From Phoronis australis (taxonomy: Eukaryota; Phoronida; Phoronidae), in assembly GCA_002633005.1 (NCBI GenBank), contig NMRA01000032.1:518525-582524 (forward strand): a stretch of DNA of 64,000 nt, given 5' to 3'. This document shows positions 1 through 11,500 of this stretch, in pieces. The stretch's first letter is position 1, and the number at the start of each line of letters is the position of its first letter. The notes below the pieces were generated by a model. That model was given only the letters and a program-made list of their open reading frames with translations. It was not told the origin of the DNA and ran no database searches. The position numbers and the translations under genes were made by a program.

Positions 1-1229
1 AACTGCGTAGTCCAATGAAAAAATGCGGAAGAATTGCTTTTCCATATTTACAAATTCTATGTGATGCAGTTTAAGGAAGAAAGCAATCTTTTTCGTATCA
101 TTTTTAGGAAAAATACGGTTTGTTGATACACTTTTCATTATGGGTTTCAGTAATTTAATCAATTTGAGCCATGCCCTAATCTGGAAAGCACATTTAAGGG
201 AATTAGAGTTTCCCGGCAGTTTGTGTCTAAGTTCGAATTTGCTGTGAGGATCTGTTTTAGTGTTGTTCTCCTGGTTTCCTAAAATTGTTGTCACCACTTC
301 CAATCAAAGAGTATTCTATGACAGGCTAGATTGTTAGAGAACTGATAGACGACTGGTAATAAATACGAATTCAGAATGTTGTATGTCGATTTGTAGAAAG
401 CTTGACTTTCCCGAAGTCTATCAGTGTCTTCACCGACTGAAAGGTGTTTCTAGTGAAGAGCACGCCACTTGGCATAGTAATGTAGACCTCGGGCATCCCA
501 CGGACGGAGGAATAACTGTTCCACTTGTCCGAGTGTCCCACGACGCTCTCCCAGTGGACGGTGGCCTGATCCACCCAAACAGCTTACATTCCGCCCTGTA
601 ACTAGCCCTCAACAAACAGCTGACACCTTGATCAAAACCACAATAAACTTATCAAAGTTTATCTCACCGTCCTGTTTACTGGACGTTAAACTGTCCTCTT
701 TACTGGGTGACGTACTGGGCGTGCATTCTTTCCCACTACTCAACATCGCTGCAGAGCTGCATGGCAGGCTCTGAGCTGGAGACAACACCAGCACACAGCG
801 AATCACTGCTAGTTCCCAGAATTGCACGTTCTGGGGGTATGTTTGGAGGCACGGGTGACTGTAGCTGAAAGACCTCGAATCATTGTAGAAGCCATAGATC
901 GCGAGGTTTCTCACCTCAAAAATGCACTTTTCGGGAGTGGCGACGGGGCACTGAGGGAAATCAACGACGACAGTATCGCACGTACTCTCTTTAAGCGTTG
1001 TTTTGAAGGAATCTCCATCACTTGTACGTACATATCTCTTGCGTAATCCAACGGCAGAAAACGCTTGTCGCATACTGGGTCTTCTCCACTGCCATGTATT
1101 ATGGACCACCACGGAAATTTTAAATTTTTGGCATACATAAATATTCTTTGAAATTTCTGTACCTTGTATCTATTACTGTATTTATTATTGTAATTATGTA
1201 CATTATCAAATCAACTAGTAAAACTAATA
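1..1229. other. Unassigned 5' region
   Basis: I recognise no known domain here. The stretch from about 380 to 1115 looks more GC-rich than its surroundings and is open in several overlapping frames, including a 167-codon minus-strand frame (609-1112) and a 74-codon plus-strand frame (822-1046). None contains a motif I can name, and the frames compete with each other. It could hold an exon, a decayed pseudogene or an old repeat. The missing 5' exons of the astacin gene may lie here or outside the window, but I found no astacin prodomain or N-terminal catalytic sequence in it. Confidence 0.3.
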
Positions 1230-1232
1230 ATA

Positions 1233-1267
<35 letters not shown>

Positions 1268-1281
1268 GATGATAATGACAG

Positions 1282-1339
<58 letters not shown>

Positions 1340-1340
1340 A
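1230..1340. repeat. (GAT)n trinucleotide microsatellite
   Basis: About 35 GAT/ATG units are broken by a short imperfect stretch near 1266-1284. One forward frame reads as a run of aspartates and the opposite strand reads as a run of serines. Both are low-complexity artefacts rather than evidence of a gene. Confidence 0.9.
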
Positions 1341-1417
1341 ATTCGCTGCTTGAACTGGTAATACACTTCAACGAGCCTATTACGGAGGAGTGGGTTATGC
1401 GTCGGAAAGCGATGTAA

Positions 1418-2269
1418 TGGCGCGTACTCAAAGCATGTTCACTGTTTCATTAACAAACACAAACGAAGATTGAAATTATTACAGCCGAGGTAGAATAATG
1501 ACTTTCGGTTTCGGTGATGACAGAACTATCGTCTTTGTTACTACTGAGGTCTTTCTGTTCTTTCTAGTATCACTCTCAGACATAGGCTAAACAACATCCT
1601 AGACCTCTAGCCCAGGAATGCTAACTGTATCACGTGACCTAGTGTGTATTTTATTAGAGCTTGCAAACCCAGGTCTAACCGCCAGGGTTTGCACAGTAAA
1701 TATTCACAATCCGGGTAGAGTTCAATAGCGCTAGGACCAGCCATCCCAAGCCTCATTTCAAGATTGCGTTGATCGACTTGGCCATATGTATCAATTCTAC
1801 ATTTTGCTGTAGTATCACGGTCGTTTTTGAGATACAGCGAAATTGTAATTTCCCACGAGTAATGGATCTATTTTCACCTTCGACTAAAAATAAAAAACAG
1901 GTCGTTTCATGTTTGTGCGGCACCCGCGTTTTTCCCATTCGAATAAAACATAAAAAACGCCGTCGGGTAATTTTTGATGTTACGTCTCCCGTTCGACAAA
2001 AACCTTGTTGGATTGTTTTTATGCGTTGCGACGGACACTTCACCCTTGGGTTTTGGCTTTGTCCCAACTTTTTCTGGAAGTCCCGATTTTTAATCTGGAA
2101 TGTTGACCATCACAACTATGTTTAGATTTAAATCGTTTCCCCACGGGTTTATCTCCATAACCTGTCTGGTTCGTTTCCTGTTTATGTTACCATTACACTG
2201 TCACCCTGTTATTTTTGCACTTTTATCAACACTCTTGATTTTTAAAATTAAAAAATATTTTTAACCTGT
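1418..2269. other. Gene-free stretch, no clear function
   Basis: A 118-codon frame (1769-2125) overlaps a 104-codon frame on the other strand. Neither shows a recognisable motif, and the DNA has a quasi-repetitive look (recurring AAATAAAAAAC-type and GTTCGA-type words). It is probably old repeat sequence. Confidence 0.4.
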
Positions 2270-2946
2270 CAGGTAAATATAGATTATTACATGGCGAAGT
2301 CGTTATCCCCCTAGAGCCCGAGTCGATTTTGGAGAATTATCGCCCGAGGGGTGTTAGCCCCGAGGGTGATAATTCTACAAAATCCACGAGGGCTCTAGAT
2401 AAGGGGGATAACGACTGAGAACATGTAATAATCTATTGATACCACATACTGAACGAGAAACATTGCAATGAATCGGTCTACCTTTTTCGACTCGCCTCGG
2501 CTTTGTAACTACTTTCTCTGTCAGAGGCCCGGGGTCGAAGGTCGTGACCTTTTAAGAAAAGCCGAGATATTTTTGTAAAATAATACTCAAAACCAATAGA
2601 AAAATAAAGCAAAATAGAAATAAAGTGAATCTATAAATTAAGGTTTAACAACTGTTATAGTTTACTACACATTTTATCACGCTAAGCTTCGACCGGGAAT
2701 ATATTGTCTGCTAAAGCGGGTTACCACTAGTAACTGACTATAATGCTCAAGTCAAAGGATCCCGACCACACGACACCTGCATTCAAATTGGAGATCGGTG
2801 ATTTACAAGGGAGAGAACACGAGAGAGAAATTTCACTGAATTAAAGTATCCTTTTTATGGAAATTATGCGTTTTATTTTTCATAGCGTATAGTTGTCGGT
2901 ACAATGCCCTTTGCTGAACATGCGATTGTTGCGCGTGCTCATTTAA
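2270..2946. repeat. Composite repeat, copy 1, 5' part
   Basis: This begins with a foldback section and then runs as a block of about 510 bp. The block matches 28141-28647 almost collinearly; both copies contain, for example, GAAACATTGCAATGAATCG and GGTGATTTACAAG. In copy 2 the block continues directly into a tRNA-like SINE. Here it is cut at a TTAA by a transposon and resumes at 4717. The two copies are therefore direct repeats of one family about 26 kb apart. Confidence 0.85.
2278..2440. repeat. Imperfect foldback hairpin within composite repeat
   Basis: The left arm (AGATTATTACATGGCGAAG, then GTCGTTATCCCCC) is repeated in reverse complement on the right (GGGGGATAACGAC, then ACATGTAATAATCT). 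Arms of roughly 70 nt surround a GC-rich core. Copy 2 of the family at 28059 keeps only the left arm. Confidence 0.75.
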
Positions 2947-4720
2947 AGGATCATGCCACCCAAAACAACCTAATTTGTATCAATTTAGATCGAGTAGTTC
3001 TACTCCATAACGACACTTAAGGTTGCGTTACGTGACACCTGACGGCAGACGGAGGTGTTGAAATTATCCGATGACGTCACCGGTTTCACACACAGTCTGT
3101 TCAGCAGTTCACAACACGGGCTACTGGTGTCAGCTTATCGCATGAAGTTATCGTTTAACACCCATAAATCATCAAACTTCGATGTAAAACCCTTAAAAGT
3201 ACACCGAGTTCTTATAACAACGTGTTTTATTTCACTGTTACGGATTTATTGGTATTTGGACACACCGTAGCCTACAAAGTTCGGCAGTCCAATTTACCAA
3301 GGTCCGTAGCAGGAGTTTGGGGTCTGTTCGGAGATAAATTTGAAGTATTTTCCGACCGTGAGATACAGACAGGAGAACCTAGATCTGTGTTGTTTAGATT
3401 TTTTTAGTTCTTAACACAAAAGGTTGTTATCCTGGCCAGTGGCTCGGAGCCCGATCAGGCCCGTCGCGGCCGGCCGGATTAACTCGTTATCCCGGTCAGT
3501 GGCTCGGAAACTGATCAGACATCACGAACATAAACCAGCCAAAGTTCAGTGGAAACTAAACTTCCAGTCAAGAAAATACTATACTTGTGAGCCAAAGTAA
3601 TGTGCACGTGATATTATGTTGGTGAATTAGCCACGAAACTGCAAATCTACTTACTCGTCGGGGGCCGCGAATTCAGGCTCCACTTTGGTCACAGCACCGT
3701 CAGGGCAGAAGTTGTACATTGACAATCATTATTTGAGTAATGTAAATGTATATAAAGATTCCCGTAACACCTGGCCGTGGGATGGAAATCGAATTGTTTC
3801 ACAGCAGTTTCTGCCAGCCAGAGAGCAAACACTAAATTAGCATGAGCTCACACTGCCTCGGTGTCCCGTCAATTAGTTTTATTACACCTAAAGCCGGTAA
3901 TGCAGTGATTATTTCACAAGAGTTTCTGCCAGCAAACACTAAATTAGCATGAGCTCACACGGCCACGGTGTCCCGTCAGTTTTATTGCACCTAAAGCCGG
4001 TAACGCAGTGATTCATTCATTGCTGGCTTTTCAAATCATTTGCACTCACGAACACTCCAAAGGCATTACAAATTGCATCTAATGAGATAGACTTTGTTAC
4101 AGTTTTATACAAGTATCGGTTAGGGTGAGAATAATTCAATTTGCAACAGAACGCTCAGTAAATGGCAACCGTCGCAATCCCGACGTAGGACGAGCTAGAG
4201 CTTACCAGTCCCGACTTCGCAGGTGGATCGTTAAGTTTTACAGGCTATCAATTCGAACAGGAATACAATGATGGAGAAATACTAGAGAGGCGCCGTGAAC
4301 AAGCTCAGACAACGGAACGTATAGAGTTATTTGGTAAGCCGGCATTCGTCAGGCACTGTCGACGCCATAGACACGGAGATGTTTCACTGCCTCACACTTG
4401 CTATTTACAGCGTACATTTCATTCTTCACTACCATGAGCCACTTCCTAAGCATTTCGGACTCTCGAGGAAGTAAAAAAAAAGATAAACCCACTTTCCTCG
4501 CAGCTGCTTAGTTCGGACAAGCGGTAACGATGCATCGCAACATAGCGGAATTCACCCTGCATATGAATCACTGACGTCGCTAGCGTCGTTTCTCACCTTC
4601 CTCACAGGTTAACGCGACACCTCTTGACAAGGTAAGGTCGACCGTATGCGAGGCAATGTGGATATAGACCGATTAAGACGGCAAAAAAGGCTAATTAAAT
4701 CGGGTGGCATTCTCCTTTAA
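2943..4720. mobile_element. Non-autonomous TTAA-type DNA transposon, copy A (1.77 kb)
   Basis: The element (2947-4716) is bounded by TTAA at 2943-2946 and 4717-4720. It carries imperfect terminal inverted repeats: AGGATCATGCCACCC on the left and the reverse complement of GGGTGGCATTCTCCT on the right. It interrupts the composite repeat exactly at a TTAA that is single and uninterrupted in the copy at 28647. It has no transposase-sized open frame. A 71-codon frame at 3055-3270 is conserved in copy B, but a frame shift separates the continuation, so I regard it as non-coding or decayed. TTAA duplication is characteristic of the piggyBac and Kolobok superfamilies. The ends lack the CCC start usual for piggyBac, so Kolobok-like is my preferred inference. 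Confidence 0.85.
3820..4015. repeat. Internal tandem duplication inside transposon copy A
   Basis: Two adjacent, slightly diverged units of about 110 bp share GTTTCTGCCAGC, AAACACTAAATTAGCATGAG and CACCTAAAGCCGGTAA. The homologous transposon copy at 8213-10021 appears to hold a single unit, so the duplication arose after the two copies separated. Confidence 0.7.
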
Positions 4721-4930
4721 GTATTCTATTTTCACGTTCGATGACGTCAGCAGCTGAGTGGTGTAGTGGTAAAGTCGGCGACTCGCAACTCTTGAGGCCC
4801 GGGTTCGAATCCGGCCTCGGTTTCCCACCAAAATGTCATCTCACTAGTGAGATAACTTTATGGGTTATTATAAACGGTTGTATCTGCCATTCGAGGCTTA
4901 TATTGTAGTATAATGTGAAATTATATAACT
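4721..4930 (+). repeat. tRNA-derived SINE module (composite repeat copy 1, 3' part)
   Basis: This contains an RNA polymerase III-like box A (TGGTGTAGTGGT, about 4759-4770) and box B (GGGTTCGAATCC, about 4800-4812). It is tRNA-like in size, but the outer acceptor strands do not pair, so it is a SINE head rather than a working tRNA gene. The module continues the composite repeat interrupted at 2946; the same arrangement occurs uninterrupted at 28648-28800. Confidence 0.8.
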
Positions 4931-5375
4931 CTTATGGAATTTAGATAAAACGACGTGCTTGCAAACAAATTAAACGCACGCGCGGCGCAACCCCAGCGGC
5001 GTGCAATCAAAGTTGTCATTCCTGGGCTAGAGTTCTGTGTTATTATCAGTAATTGCAATTTGCGAGGGCATTTTGTTCGTTGTGTCAAATCGGTCACTGA
5101 ATCACGAAAAAAATTTTCAGTCGACAGAGGTCAACCCCGCTCCATCACAGTAACGATATTTGTTGTAAGTGGAGTAGCCTGCTTATGGAACGTCGATGGC
5201 AATGCCCGGCAGGTGCCACTGCGTTCTTAGAAGAACGAGCAGCAGATTTCGCAAATGCACATCTTAACAGAAAGTCCTCTGTATATCTACGATAAATACA
5301 CGAAGGTATGTGATGATGATTGTGGGTTTTTATATCTCGATTTGTGATAAGCACCGAAGTTCTTTACACTTTTAG

Positions 5376-5579
5376 TTTGGCACCGCTGTGCACGAGCTGA
5401 TGCACACGCTGGGTTTCTACCACGAGCAATCCCGTACCGACAGAGATGACTATTTGATAATTCATGAGGACAGAATTAAGGCCAATGCAACCTACAACTT
5501 CCGAAAGTATGGTCACAACACAATCAAGACCTTTGACATACCCTATGATTACACCAGCGTTATGCACTACTCGGGAACT
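5376..5579 (+). CDS. Astacin gene exon: catalytic zinc site and Met-turn
   Basis: The acceptor is ACTTTTAG and the donor is GTGAGT; 68 codons in phase 0. HExxHxxGxxHE supplies three zinc histidines and the catalytic Glu. Downstream SVMHY is the Met-turn with the Tyr zinc ligand typical of astacins. Confidence 0.92.
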
Positions 5580-8500
5580 GTGAGTCGATTTTTGCTGTTG
5601 GTCCAATTTGACGTGAAACTTCGTAAGCCTCTTATTTTAATATTTTTAAAGGTGACATGTAAGTCTATGTGGCTGCGGATGTTCACGTACTTTTTGTTTG
5701 TTTATAAAATAATTTATATTTACTCAAGAAACCATATCACTGTAATAATACTAACAATAACAATAACAATAACAATAATAATAATAACAATAATAATAAT
5801 AATAATAATGATAATAATAATAAACTTGGAAAATAAAAAACTGATGATGACATGTTTCTTAATTGATGAGTGTCATGTTTGATGTTAAAGCCTATCTTAA
5901 ACGGGAACACTAGTAAATTTGGTTCCTACAGTATGTTGAGAGCATTGCTCCGAGCCCAAATGTAACAAATTGTTAGGCGTATTGGCTGGCTTTTATCGAC
6001 GTCACCGTGAGAATCACCTATTAATGGCTCACTTGCGAGTTTACAGTAAGTCAATGTGACGTCACCGGAAGTAGGGCAAAACCCGCCATGTTGGTGTTGT
6101 TTTTCCCCCGAGACTTTGCTACACACGCTAAATCTTACTGAAGTTCTTATGGAGAATTTACGCTTAAAACGTTAACACAACTTAAGAGATTATAGATGGA
6201 TCGTGGAGTAACTGTGAATGGACGAAGAAAAGGTGTTGTGCGAAGATTATTACTCATCTAGTTGGAAATATGACACGGACAATTACAATTATTTACCGGG
6301 CAGCCCACTACCGATTAACCAAGTTTCTGCTTCACAGAAATTTTGAAAAATACCTGGTTTCAGTCTCGTAGACGCGTGAACGTTTCTAAGGAAGCTACTG
6401 TGATCACGTTTTTCTCTTGTAATCCATAGCAATTAATGTATCGCGAAGTTCTTGCATTTTCGCGAGATTCTCGTCTCTGCAGAAGGCATTCCTGGTCCCC
6501 GCACATGAATCTCCCACCACGTTTTCTGTTTAAAGACGGATGTTCGATTCTTTCAAAAACGCACTCCATCGCAGCACATTCAGCTCATTTTCCTCTTTTT
6601 TATCAGCACATTACTTAGGTCAAAACTATCCTGCACAGTGAGTGGACGCATCGAAATCATGCGTGTCACCTTAGATGGGTTCAGTTGTTCCTGTTCGAAA
6701 TAACCGTTCCTTTAACGATTGCTTGGGTTCGCCTACGAAATCTTCCTGATACTAAACACACTAGCTGTAAGGTCAAACAGTCAAAAGAAAAAACCTCGAT
6801 GTTAAATTGCGGAATTGAGAGATAAACCTACAGGAAAAGTAGAAAAATTAATTTAGCGATAGTTTTCAGTACTGAATGCAAGAGGCAAACAAGGAGTTGT
6901 CTAAGTATTTTTATGTCTTATTCATGATATTTCCAGTATTTCGCCAAGAAGTCGGGTGACATAACCATGGAAACACTTGATCCGGCTATACAACTAAGAA
7001 TTGGACAGAGAGAAAAGATGAGCTTCCTCGATACGATGTCAATTAACACCATGTACTCCTGCAATGGTATTCCTTTATTTAGAAGTCATAATAGAAGTTA
7101 CATTTAGCATTCTTTTAAAGATTTTTAAATGAATTGGTTGGGGAGCATGTTAATGATTAGAATGAAAGATATTATTATTTTTTTCACAATTAATACATTT
7201 ATTACAAAAGACAGATACATATACAAATATACACAACACAATACAACAACGTACAGAACTGTGCAAAAAATATCGAGAAAGCATTTCATTGTTACTTCGA
7301 AGTTTAAAAGTACCATTTAAATTTCTGTTCTGGCATCTGGTCAACTCTCTGGATCCCCTCATGTTTCAAATACACATTTCCAATCTTCCCATTTTTTGTA
7401 TCATTAAATTTCCGTGTGTTTAACGAAGCACTAACTTCTACATTAAAACACTCATTCAAAAATTTTTTAAGACATCCTAAATTAGGTTTGACGTTAGCAA
7501 ATTTCCTTTTAAAAATGAAAATTTTAGTTTGTAAAAGAAACCAATTCAAAATTCTATTCTTTTCATTTTGAAGACCAAATATTATGGTGGTTTTGTCTAT
7601 TTCAAAATTTACTTGCATTGCAGTCGTTAACCAGAGACGTACCCCGTGCCAGAAAGAATTAACATATTCACATTCTAAAAATAAATGTTCTAGAGTTTCG
7701 GGAAAGCATTTACAAAAAGTACAAGTATTTGAGTCCACGTATCCATTCTTATTTAAAAATTAGTTAGTAGGTAGAATTCTATGCAGTAAGGGGAACTGAA
7801 AGAAAAGTAAGCTTGTGTCATTTGTACATTCATGTGGAAGTTTGTAATAGAGGTTCCACATCTTCTCTGATAGCGAAAATCCCAATACTTCGAATTTCTT
7901 TTGAGCCGAAGGTATTACGTCATTTTTGCACAGAATATGGTAAGAATCCCGACACTCCTTTTTCGTCAAAATAATATTTTTTAGGGAAAAAGGTACAAGT
8001 GGTCCATATACCTTTTTTAGTATTAAGTCTTTGAAAAACGTTTTCAGGTATTTTTTATTGCACTGACAATTGAATAATATTTGAGAAAGCTGACATTAAT
8101 CTGATGAATCGTCTGGAAACTTTCAAAGGTGTAGAAGTTACCATTCCAGTCTAAAAAATCGTTCACAAATATTATAATGAAAGATATTATGGTATTCTAC
8201 TTAGGCTTTTAAAGGAGAATGCCAACCGATTTAATTAGTCTTTTTTACCGTCTTAATCGGTCTATATCCACATCGCCTCTCATACGGTCGACCTCACCTT
8301 GCCGAGAGGTGTCGCGTTAACTTATGAGGAAGGTGAGAAACGACGCAGCGACGTCAGTGATTTGTCTGCAGAGTGAATGCCGCTGTATTGCGGTGCATCG
8401 TTTCCACTTGTCCGAACTATGAACCTGCGAAGAAAGCGGCCTCCCGTTCAGTAACGCTAGGACCTTGCTAAAAAGCAAGACATCGCGAGATTACGTGAGA

Positions 8501-11500
8501 TATTGCCGTGCATTTTAAATACGAACATGTGACTTTGACTAGGTTTTAGCTAGGTCCTAGCGTACATGTAGCTCCTAGCGTCTACTGAACGTACGCCGGG
8601 TATATCGTTTTTTCGACTTCCTCGAGAGCCCGAAATGCTTAGGAAGTGGCTCGCAGTAGTGAAGAATGAAAGGTAAGCCGTTAATAGCAAGTGTGAGGCC
8701 GTGAAACATCTCTGTGGCTGTGGCCGGCATTTCGTCGACAGTGGTTTTTTCTGACGAATTCCGGCTTACCAAAGCACTATCCATACTTTCCGTTGCCTGT
8801 GCATCTTCACGGCGCCTCTCTAGTATTTCTTGATCAGTGTATTCCGGTTCGAACTGATAGCCTGTGAAACCTAACGATCCGACCCGTGAAGACTTCGTTG
8901 GGATGAGCTCCTGACTAAGTCGGGATTGGCGCCGGGTGAGTTGCCATGTAGACGTTTATTATTCTGCGTTCTGTTTCAAAATGAATTATTCTCATCCTAA
9001 CCAATGCTTCTATGAAACTGAAACAAAGTCTGTCTCATTAGCTACAATTTGTAATGCCTTTGTAGTATTCGTGAGTGCAAATGTTGGGAAGCCAATAATG
9101 AATAAACCACTGCGTTACCGGCTTTTGATGCTGGCAATAAAGGAAATTGACCAGGCACCGAGGCCGTGTGAGCGCTTCGCTAATTCAGTGTTTGCTGACA
9201 GAAAGCTGTTGTGAAACAATTACACGATTTTATATGCTATGGTAACATGTTAGGGGAATTCTTATTTTATTTAGAAATACAAATACATTATTGAAATCAT
9301 TGTTACTGTACAGCCTTTGCCCTGACGGTCTGTGGAAGGGGAACCCGACTTCGCGGCCCCCGACAAGTAAATAGATTTTCAGTTTCGTGGCTAATTTACA
9401 TAAATAATTAAGTGCACATTATTTTTTGGCTCACTATTATAACAGGAGGTTTAATTTCCAACTCAAGCTGATTTATGTTCGTGCCAGTCCCGGCAGCCGC
9501 GACGGGCCTGATCGGGTTCCGAGCCACTGGTCGGTATAACAAGCGTTTTGTGTGACTGTTAGAACTCAAATTTAATAGAGATCTAAGTTCTCCTGTCTGC
9601 ATTTCACGGAAGAATATTCGAATTTATCTCCGAACAGACCCCAAACTCCTGCTACGCCACCTTGGTAAATTGGCGTGCCGAACTTTGAAGGCTACAGTGT
9701 GTCCAAATACCAATAAATCCGTAACAGCGAAACAAAACAACACGTTTTTATAAGAATTCGGTGTATTTCTAAGGGTTTTGGCATCGAATTTTGATGATTT
9801 ATTGGCGTTAAACGATGAATTCAAGCGATAAGCTGACCCCAGAAACCCGTGTTGTGAACTGCTGAACAGACTGCGTGTGAAATCAATGACGTCATTGGAT
9901 AATTTCAACACCTCCGTCTGCCGTCAGGTGTCAGGTAATTCAACCGAACGTGCCGTTATCGAGTAGAACTACTCGATCTAAATTGATACAAAATAGGTTG
10001 TTTTTTGGGTGGCATTCTCCTTTAAATGTATTATCGTTTGGCTATGTAGTATTAAGTAACCGGGGTAGATAGTTTTCGTCCCTCACGATCAGCACAAGAA
10101 ATCTCACAGAGATCTGCCGATAAAAAATGTCGTTCGTAGGAAAGGATCTGTGATTCAAGGGTACACGTTGAGAGAAAAAGAATTCTTGTTTATGAAAAAA
10201 GAAAGTCAGCCCGTGAAGAACAATGTTCTCCATGAGCAAAGAACACAATAAGTGAGAACGTTCGTGCTGTTCGTGAGACTAGAAGACTATAAACTTTGAC
10301 AAACTTGTGGGGCAGTCCAAACTACAACAGGTCGCGGCTGGATTTTACGAAGCCCAAAGCGATTTTTTATTACAGACCATTCCTGTTTTCTCTTACAATC
10401 CTCTATCTTTTTGCATTACAGAACATTGCGACGCTCTCGTTGATTGCACACATTTTGGCTATATAGGACCAGACTGTTCGTGTGTTTGCCCAGACGGCCT
10501 GGGGGGAGTTGATTGCAATAGTTTGGCACCGACAGCTAGTCGTAAGTTATGATTATATGCAACTTGAATTGCTTACACATGTCTATAGGCACATTTGTTG
10601 TCGTTGCCACTGTACGACAAACGAAACGTAAAAAATAATTGGAATTGTGACTAAAAGATACAATAACAATTAGAAACATTGTGTTTTATGATAATGATAC
10701 ATGCAATTGTGGTGGAATTTGTGAAATAACAAATTTTATTAAAGTTAATTAAATCAGTTTTTGGCCACAATAAGATCAAAAACCGGACAATTGCCGCACA
10801 AATAAAAAAGTTCATGTTCAATTCAACGTTTCGTCTTTTCATTAGATATCATCAGGATATTTACAACAATTAGGTCAACAAGTGCCAACATACAGCTCAG
10901 GTAACATCCATAGAGTGAAGTGAGAGATACAAGGATATGGTCGGTAGCTGTTCATCACCATAGCTGCAGGGTAACAGAGCTCTGCATGTTATTCAAAGAA
11001 TCAGTGGCATGCTGGTTCTCAATGGCCAATGACTCTTTAATGTATAGTAACTCCTTATTGAGTTCTCTGCAGATAATACTAACAGAGTTGGCTTGGTGAT
11101 TGTAGCTAATACAATGCCTATATAGGTTACTTTTCTCTGAGGTGTGATGTTCTTTCAACCTGTCACAGAGGCGTCTCTGTGTAAGTCCTATATAGAATTC
11201 CTTACAGTTGTCACATTCAACCTTATACACAACATTGCTCTTGTTCAATAAAGGGATGGGTAACTTCAGTTTACACAGCATATTGGAAAGTTTCCGAAGG
11301 GGTTTGAAAACAACTATCAGTTCAACTGCTGGGTCTATGCAATGAATAAGGCGAGATAATTAGCGTTTCAATTTTATAGTACTTGGCCCGGTGTAACCAA
11401 GAGAAAAGAAACTTTCTTTTTCTCGGGTCCAATAACAGCTATCTTATCTGCCTCATTCATTTTTGAAAGAAAGTGCCTTTTACAGCTATTCAGGAAATTC

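Noticed and set aside
1148-1417. 89-codon frame with a long aspartate run
   Set aside because: Produced by the (GAT)n microsatellite; the opposite strand gives an equally long serine run. No flanking domain or splice support.
4751-4823. Possible real tRNA gene
   Set aside because: Box A and B are good but the acceptor strands do not pair, and a copy at 28680 is embedded in the same repeat family, so it is a SINE module.
5580-5882. Open frame continuing past the astacin catalytic exon
   Set aside because: It begins at a canonical GTGAGT donor and runs into ATA/ACA repeats. The astacin domain resumes correctly at 6937.
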